From positions 1-16,582 of the forward strand of contig JAYRWN010000459.1 in NCBI GenBank assembly GCA_041917975.1: a stretch of DNA of 16,582 nucleotides, given 5' to 3'. A program made the position numbers and the translations under genes. The notes beneath the pieces are model-generated. The model searched no databases and was not told where the DNA came from. It saw only the letters and a list, made by a program, of their open reading frames with translations. This DNA comes from JAYRWN01 sp041917975. GTDB lineage: Bacteria; Bacteroidota; Bacteroidia; Chitinophagales; Saprospiraceae. Shown piece after piece: positions 12,524 to 16,582 of the stretch. Every line of letters starts with the position of its first letter. Positions within the stretch are counted from its first letter, which is position 1.

Positions 12524-13639
12524 TTACTGCAAATTTTTTTTGAAACAACGACGGCGTTTATGTTGGCGAAATTGATAATCCTTCCATAAGGATTGAACTC
12601 GATTATTTTGTTCTAACTCAGGATTAGATTCCACCTTTCTTACTCCAAAATCAATGACTGCCTGCATGATTTCTTTAAACATCAGTGCGTTAATGCCTTT
12701 ATTGCGCCAGGCTTCGGCTATCCCTATTAGATATAAATCGACCTTGTTATTTTTACGGTTGGCTCTCCACAGCTGATAAAGTCCCCACAGGTTAAGCTTG
12801 CCGCCTGCTTTTTGGAAAGCCCGCGAAAAAGAGGGCATGCTTATCCCGTAACCGATGAGGTTTTGTTCCTTGTCTACGATCAGACACAGAAATTCCTTCT
12901 TAATCAGAGGCAGATATTTATCCACATAAAAGACCGCTTGTTCTTTACTGATGGGTACGAAACCATGTATTTCCCGGTGAGTTTCATTAATTAGCTCAAA
13001 CAGTTTAAGGCCGTAAGTCCGTACAGATTCAGAATTGGTAAATTTGACAATGCTGACTTGGTAGCGGTTTTTTATTAATTCAGCCCACTGAATTAATTTA
13101 TCTGGGACCTGTTCCGGCACTGTAATCTCAAAACTAACCCAGTCTGCAGCTTTTCCATATCCTAAATCTTCCAGGTAACGGGAATAATAAGGAAAATTAT
13201 ACAATTCTGAAATAGTTGGCAACTCATCAAATCCTTCGATAAGCATACCGGCTTTATCCAGATTAGAGAAACCTAACGGGCCCTGTAAAACCTGCACCCC
13301 TTCAGATTTTAACCAATTTTCTGCTTGGTCAAATAACAGGCGTGGCACCGCGGGATCATCCACAAAATCCAACCAGCCAAACCGGCCAACCTTCAATCCC
13401 TCCGGAGAAGATTCATGGGGCAAATTAATCGCGGCGATCCGCCCTATAACCTCATCGCCCTCTTTGCATAACCATAACCGGGTATAATTTTTTCGCTGAC
13501 CTTCCAGGCAAGGAAGTAGGAGTTCCATCTCATCTTTGATAATAGGAGGTATCCAAAAAGGGTGACGGTGGTATAGTGTAAATGGAAAACGGACAAATTG
13601 TTTTAAAGTCTCCCGCCCTTTAACTTCCTCTAACTTCAA
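12524..13639 (-). CDS. GNAT-fold acyltransferase-like protein (YghO-like)
   Basis: A 371-residue protein of the acyl-CoA N-acyltransferase fold, resembling the YghO-like group that databases label as GNAT or uncharacterised. The N-terminus EVKGRETLKQFVRFPFTLYHRHPFWIPP is the characteristic opening. A middle block GRFGWLDFVDDPAVPRLLFDQAENWLKSEGVQVLQGPLGFS and the C-terminal LYLIGIAEAWRNKGINALMFKEIM with ESNPELEQNNRVQSLW look like two GNAT-related halves. The acetyl-CoA loop in the C-terminal half is WRNKGIN. The tail is very basic (QHKRRRCFKKNLQ). The start must be TTG at 13639: an in-frame TAG lies 9 bases upstream of it and no in-frame ATG precedes the conserved N-terminus. Substrate unknown; Bacteroidota members are sometimes mislabelled GTP cyclohydrolase. 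Confidence 0.8.
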   Translation of the reverse strand: MKLEEVKGRETLKQFVRFPFTLYHRHPFWIPPIIKDEMELLLPCLEGQRKNYTRLWLCKEGDEVIGRIAAINLPHESSPEGLKVGRFGWLDFVDDPAVPRLLFDQAENWLKSEGVQVLQGPLGFSNLDKAGMLIEGFDELPTISELYNFPYYSRYLEDLGYGKAADWVSFEITVPEQVPDKLIQWAELIKNRYQVSIVKFTNSESVRTYGLKLFELINETHREIHGFVPISKEQAVFYVDKYLPLIKKEFLCLIVDKEQNLIGYGISMPSFSRAFQKAGGKLNLWGLYQLWRANRKNNKVDLYLIGIAEAWRNKGINALMFKEIMQAVIDFGVRKVESNPELEQNNRVQSLWKDYQFRQHKRRRCFKKNLQ

Positions 13640-13646
13640 TCCCTGC

Positions 13647-13654
13647 TATTTTTG
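13647..13654 (+). promoter_or_regulatory. Candidate -7 promoter element for membrane protein gene
   Basis: Reads TATTTTTG, an exact TAnnTTTG match. It lies 78 bases before the ATG at 13733, giving a leader of about 70 nt, and only 8 bases before the divergent TTG start at 13639. No TTTG -33 box is evident. Confidence 0.3.
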
Positions 13655-13732
13655 CGTAAAAATAATAAAAGGAAAACCGATAGTATGAGCAAAACATCAA
13701 AAACTCCTTCTGGCCTTCAATAATAAGGGATT

Positions 13733-14236
13733 ATGTTGTTTACTAAATACCCTCTGGCTTTAAAAGAATATTGTCGTGACAGGCGCCAGTTAAATCTGGT
13801 GGCTGCAATGATTATACTTTTCTGCTGGTTTGGCATTCTGGTTTACCAGGTCTTGACTAAACAAAATGACCCGCTATGGCAAGGTTTATCAGATGTCATG
13901 CTCGTTTCCTCAGTGTTAAGTAGTATTCTGCTTTGGCAAAACCACCTCATGATGGTCCGACGATTAAAGGATCATCGCCCTGAGCTTTGTCTGGTCGAAA
14001 CAAAATGTCGTCTAGTCCAACTAGCGGCTCATCGTCAAAGGTTATACTTCGGATTGTTCATAGTAATCCTGATTTTTTTAGTGACCGCAACATCCCAATC
14101 AATGTATTTGTGTGGCATGATGGCTGCCGCAGTGTTATTCACAGCCCTGGTGTTCAGTTTTATTTTGATAGAACAATGGGTAACTACGGCATTTTATGAC
14201 CGTGTAACGGATAGAGGATTTAATGCATCAGAATAA
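13733..14236 (+). CDS. Four-helix membrane protein, function unknown
   Basis: A 167-residue inner-membrane protein of unknown function. Four hydrophobic segments are seen: about residues 22-41 (LVAAMIILFCWFGILVYQVL), 52-70 (LSDVMLVSSVLSSILLWQN), 104-121 (YFGLFIVILIFLVTAT) and 124-146. A basic N-terminal end (residues 11-20), a charged loop around 76-103 and a short cytosolic tail lie outside the membrane. The loop includes HLMMVRRLKDHRPE, the only stretch with a hint of family character; I recognise no motif. It is divergent from the GNAT-fold gene, and its last 17 nt overlap the end of the convergent M36 peptidase gene. Coding is supported by the helices and a good reading frame; the role is open. 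Confidence 0.72.
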   Translation: MLFTKYPLALKEYCRDRRQLNLVAAMIILFCWFGILVYQVLTKQNDPLWQGLSDVMLVSSVLSSILLWQNHLMMVRRLKDHRPELCLVETKCRLVQLAAHRQRLYFGLFIVILIFLVTATSQSMYLCGMMAAAVLFTALVFSFILIEQWVTTAFYDRVTDRGFNASE

Positions 14237-16582
14237 GTTTAACGCTTCTTTTCTCCTGGGGAGTAATCACCTGCACCATTAGAAATGCTTCAGTAAGATC
14301 TCGCAGATCCAAGGCATAACGGTGATGCAATATCTCCGCATCTGGTATGGCCCAGAATTTTAAGCGTTGTCCTGCCAAATTGTAGACCAGGATTTGAGCC
14401 GGACCATGGAAGCGTGAATTGACCACCAGGTGAGATAATCCTGAAGAGGGATTAGGAAATACGGCCATGTCCTCTACTTCAAGGATGAGGGCTGTAGCCT
14501 CGCCTACCGTGAGTTGAGTCCCACCTGTACTAACTTGTTTAAGCCGATAATAATAAAGTACTCCTGGATTTACCTCCAGATCCTGAAAGACCAGGGATCG
14601 CGGGTCATATGAAAACTGTAATCCTTCCAACGTAGCGATTACGGCGTAGTTTTTTCCATCTGCACTCCGCTCCAGGAGATATTCCTTATTAGCCACTTCC
14701 TGGATAGCCACCCAAGACAGAATAATACGATTGATACTGTCCTTAGCAGTAAAATTTTCAGTTTTAGTCAGGACAGTGGAAGGAATATCAAACCCGGCTT
14801 TTCCATCGGTCGTGCTGCTTGGGCTGCCTTGGGAGGCGCTAAACCCTAGTCCGCGACGGGCAAAAGCCTTCCAAATGGCATATTGATGGCGGCCTGCATA
14901 ACGTATTTTGTCAGCTTGCAAAATGGCATCGCGACCATCTGCAAATCCGGGGCTGCAGGGTTGTAATTTTAAGCCGTCAATCACCAGCTGCAGGGCAATG
15001 TTATTACCGCCCTGGCCGTGGTAAATATCCGGGCTTACGCCTTCCTGGGCAATAATCTCCCAGGTCATATCCCACAGCATCGATGCCCATACTGAGCCAA
15101 CACCATGCGGTATAGACATATCTGGAAGGTCACTGTATTTTAACTTATTAACGGTCAGGTCATAACTGTATGGGTAAGGTCTAATGCCGGTACCATTAAT
15201 CCCCTGCCGTGTAAGCCAAGTACCAATGCCCCGGCGCTGGTCAGGTTGGGCTGTATTCCATTGGGTGGTGAGCATAAGCCCAAAATAATCACTCCACCCT
15301 TCGCCCATTTGTTCATCATTATTCAAACATGAATTGACAGAAGGGCCTCCCGCTAAGCGAGTGGATATTCCATGACCATATTCATGAGTGATGATCAGAT
15401 TATCCAACCCGGAGTCCAGATTAGTGGTGGAAAGGTATTTCTGGAGCGCCACAGTGATCTCGCCCTGGGTCATCCATTGCCTGAGCTTGTTGCCCTCTTC
15501 CAAAGTAACCATAATGGCCGGTATGGTGATGTTGTCTCCTTCTCCGCCCATAGTAATGGCCGGTCCTGCTACATTATTCACCATAATTACGGCCAATGCA
15601 CCCAGAGTCTGCATGTAATGCACTTTTTCAATAAATAAACATTCGCCACGATCCACCAGCACTATTTTTCCTCTGATATCACTGGCATTTGTGGCTACAC
15701 TTAAATTCCGACAGGCTAAATGGTTGCCATCCTGATCCAGCACCTGGATCAAAGGAGCGTACACAGGGCCCTTACCTGCCAGTTTATTGTTTTCGCTAAA
15801 TCCGGACTCGACGCCGATGATAGAGATATTCTCTCCAGATAAGTTTGAAGCTTGCAGCAAGCCTTGTTCATCACCCCATAAATAGAGCTCCATGCGGCCA
15901 CTGCGGCCATCGGGATAAGTATAAAAACGGGCGTTATTGGTCTCCCGCCCATCCTGAACATCGGCTACGACTGCGTCATTAGCCAATCCTCCATTACCAT
16001 AATTATTGACCTGGAAATTGCCGGCGTTTTCATCGAAACCGTATTGGTAGAAAATGTCATGGTTCAGGTTAATCCAATAAAACGTATTGGTCATGCTGCC
16101 CCGCAGATTGGCATCAGGTGTGCGTTCGAAGTTCACTGCATAACTGAAATTCAAGTCCTGACCTCCTTCCGATTTCTCACCCGGTCCATCGTTGGCATTG
16201 AGGTCTTCCTGCACGGTAGCATTATTCCCACGGGTATCGGTGTATTCTGCACCGGGTATTCCATCCACATCATGCCAGCCATATGGCGATGCCAGGGCAT
16301 CGGCCGGATTGATCACCGTCTTTTGTTGACCCTGCTGTGGGCTTTCCGTATAGAGCGGATAAACCAAATATGATTCCATGGCAAAAGGAGGTGGTGAATT
16401 ATTAAACGGCAAGTTGGGTAACTGTGCAACCTGGTGGTGGTGAACCTCCACGTCAAAGGAACAATTCACAATCTGATCGTATTTTTTAAGAATAGCTCCC
16501 GAAGTCGCATCGACGAGCACTCTCCAATAATGTTGATGATCAGCTTCGAGAAGTTGCACCTCACGCACCAAAATGAGTTTGG
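14220..16582 (-). CDS. Secreted M36 (fungalysin-like) metallopeptidase with PA domain and T9SS sorting tail (partial)
   Basis: The C-terminal 787 residues or so of a large secreted zinc peptidase whose N-terminus lies beyond the right edge; the frame is open to the last base, so the GTG at 16571 is not the start. The order is: end of a propeptide-like segment (WRVLVDATSGAILKKYD), the M36 N-terminal part (NAFYWINLNHDIFYQYGFDE-like), and a PA domain (about 15450-15790; GKIVLVDRGECLFIEKV). Then comes the catalytic HEYGHGISTR (zinc site HEYGH at 15372-15386) with the third ligand in GEGWSDYF. A fibronectin-like spacer follows (LSWVAIQEVANKEYLLERSADGK), and last a type A T9SS sorting domain starting VFPNPSSG and ending KLILMH. 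T9SS cargo is exported across both membranes, so this is probably cell-surface or released. It likely degrades extracellular protein. Confidence 0.93.
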   Translation of the reverse strand, partial: KLILVREVQLLEADHQHYWRVLVDATSGAILKKYDQIVNCSFDVEVHHHQVAQLPNLPFNNSPPPFAMESYLVYPLYTESPQQGQQKTVINPADALASPYGWHDVDGIPGAEYTDTRGNNATVQEDLNANDGPGEKSEGGQDLNFSYAVNFERTPDANLRGSMTNTFYWINLNHDIFYQYGFDENAGNFQVNNYGNGGLANDAVVADVQDGRETNNARFYTYPDGRSGRMELYLWGDEQGLLQASNLSGENISIIGVESGFSENNKLAGKGPVYAPLIQVLDQDGNHLACRNLSVATNASDIRGKIVLVDRGECLFIEKVHYMQTLGALAVIMVNNVAGPAITMGGEGDNITIPAIMVTLEEGNKLRQWMTQGEITVALQKYLSTTNLDSGLDNLIITHEYGHGISTRLAGGPSVNSCLNNDEQMGEGWSDYFGLMLTTQWNTAQPDQRRGIGTWLTRQGINGTGIRPYPYSYDLTVNKLKYSDLPDMSIPHGVGSVWASMLWDMTWEIIAQEGVSPDIYHGQGGNNIALQLVIDGLKLQPCSPGFADGRDAILQADKIRYAGRHQYAIWKAFARRGLGFSASQGSPSSTTDGKAGFDIPSTVLTKTENFTAKDSINRIILSWVAIQEVANKEYLLERSADGKNYAVIATLEGLQFSYDPRSLVFQDLEVNPGVLYYYRLKQVSTGGTQLTVGEATALILEVEDMAVFPNPSSGLSHLVVNSRFHGPAQILVYNLAGQRLKFWAIPDAEILHHRYALDLRDLTEAFLMVQVITPQEKRSVKLILMH

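Noticed and set aside
1..16582. CRISPR array, tRNA, rRNA, insertion sequence or prophage
   Set aside because: No regularly spaced repeats, no cloverleaf sequence with acceptor stem, no transposase or integrase motif, and no phage gene was found on either strand.

Overview
The window looks like ordinary chromosome from a member of the Bacteroidota, most likely a Saprospiria-type or similar environmental lineage. Four things point there: a secreted peptidase ending in a type IX secretion (T9SS) sorting domain, a short RsmI-like methyltransferase of the type seen in that phylum, several TAnnTTTG promoter elements just upstream of genes, and the near absence of Shine-Dalgarno sequences. No rRNA, tRNA, CRISPR array, insertion sequence or prophage gene was seen. 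The taxonomic placement is inference from protein types, not from a marker gene.

Left part (1-3380): the start of a DUF4389-type membrane protein and an RsmI-like rRNA methyltransferase run leftward. Divergently, scpA (chromosome condensation), a TPR lipoprotein and an RluE-type pseudouridine synthase form a tight rightward operon with about 10-nt gaps. Both sides of the 76-nt divergent region carry exact TAnnTTTG elements.

Middle (3381-7943): a decayed GNAT acetyltransferase tail is followed by dgt (dNTP triphosphohydrolase). Next come an intact Phd/YefM-type antitoxin whose YoeB toxin partner is broken by an in-frame stop, and a YjbQ-family protein. Facing them is a leftward two-gene unit: a DGPF/YCII protein followed 2 nt later by an ECF42-type sigma factor with a C-terminal helical-repeat extension. 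A hairpin/repeat cluster lies upstream of this unit.

Right part (7944-16582): leftward genes encode a CPBP-type membrane protease and two small membrane ORFs in the same frame split by a single TAA. They are followed by an orphan soluble protein with many W/G residues, an RsuA/RluB-type pseudouridine synthase and the replicative helicase dnaB. The synthase and dnaB form one unit. A 292-nt AT-rich gap upstream of dnaB holds two tandem DnaA-box-like nonamers. Beyond it lie a GNAT-fold protein with a TTG start, a divergent four-helix membrane protein, and the C-terminal 787 residues or so of a secreted M36 metallopeptidase with a PA domain and a T9SS tail, cut by the window edge.

No clear new multi-gene system was found. 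The most informative points are the decayed YoeB next to a preserved antitoxin with a candidate operator, the ECF42/DGPF pair with its upstream repeats, the stop-split membrane ORFs, and the DnaA-box-like pair before dnaB.
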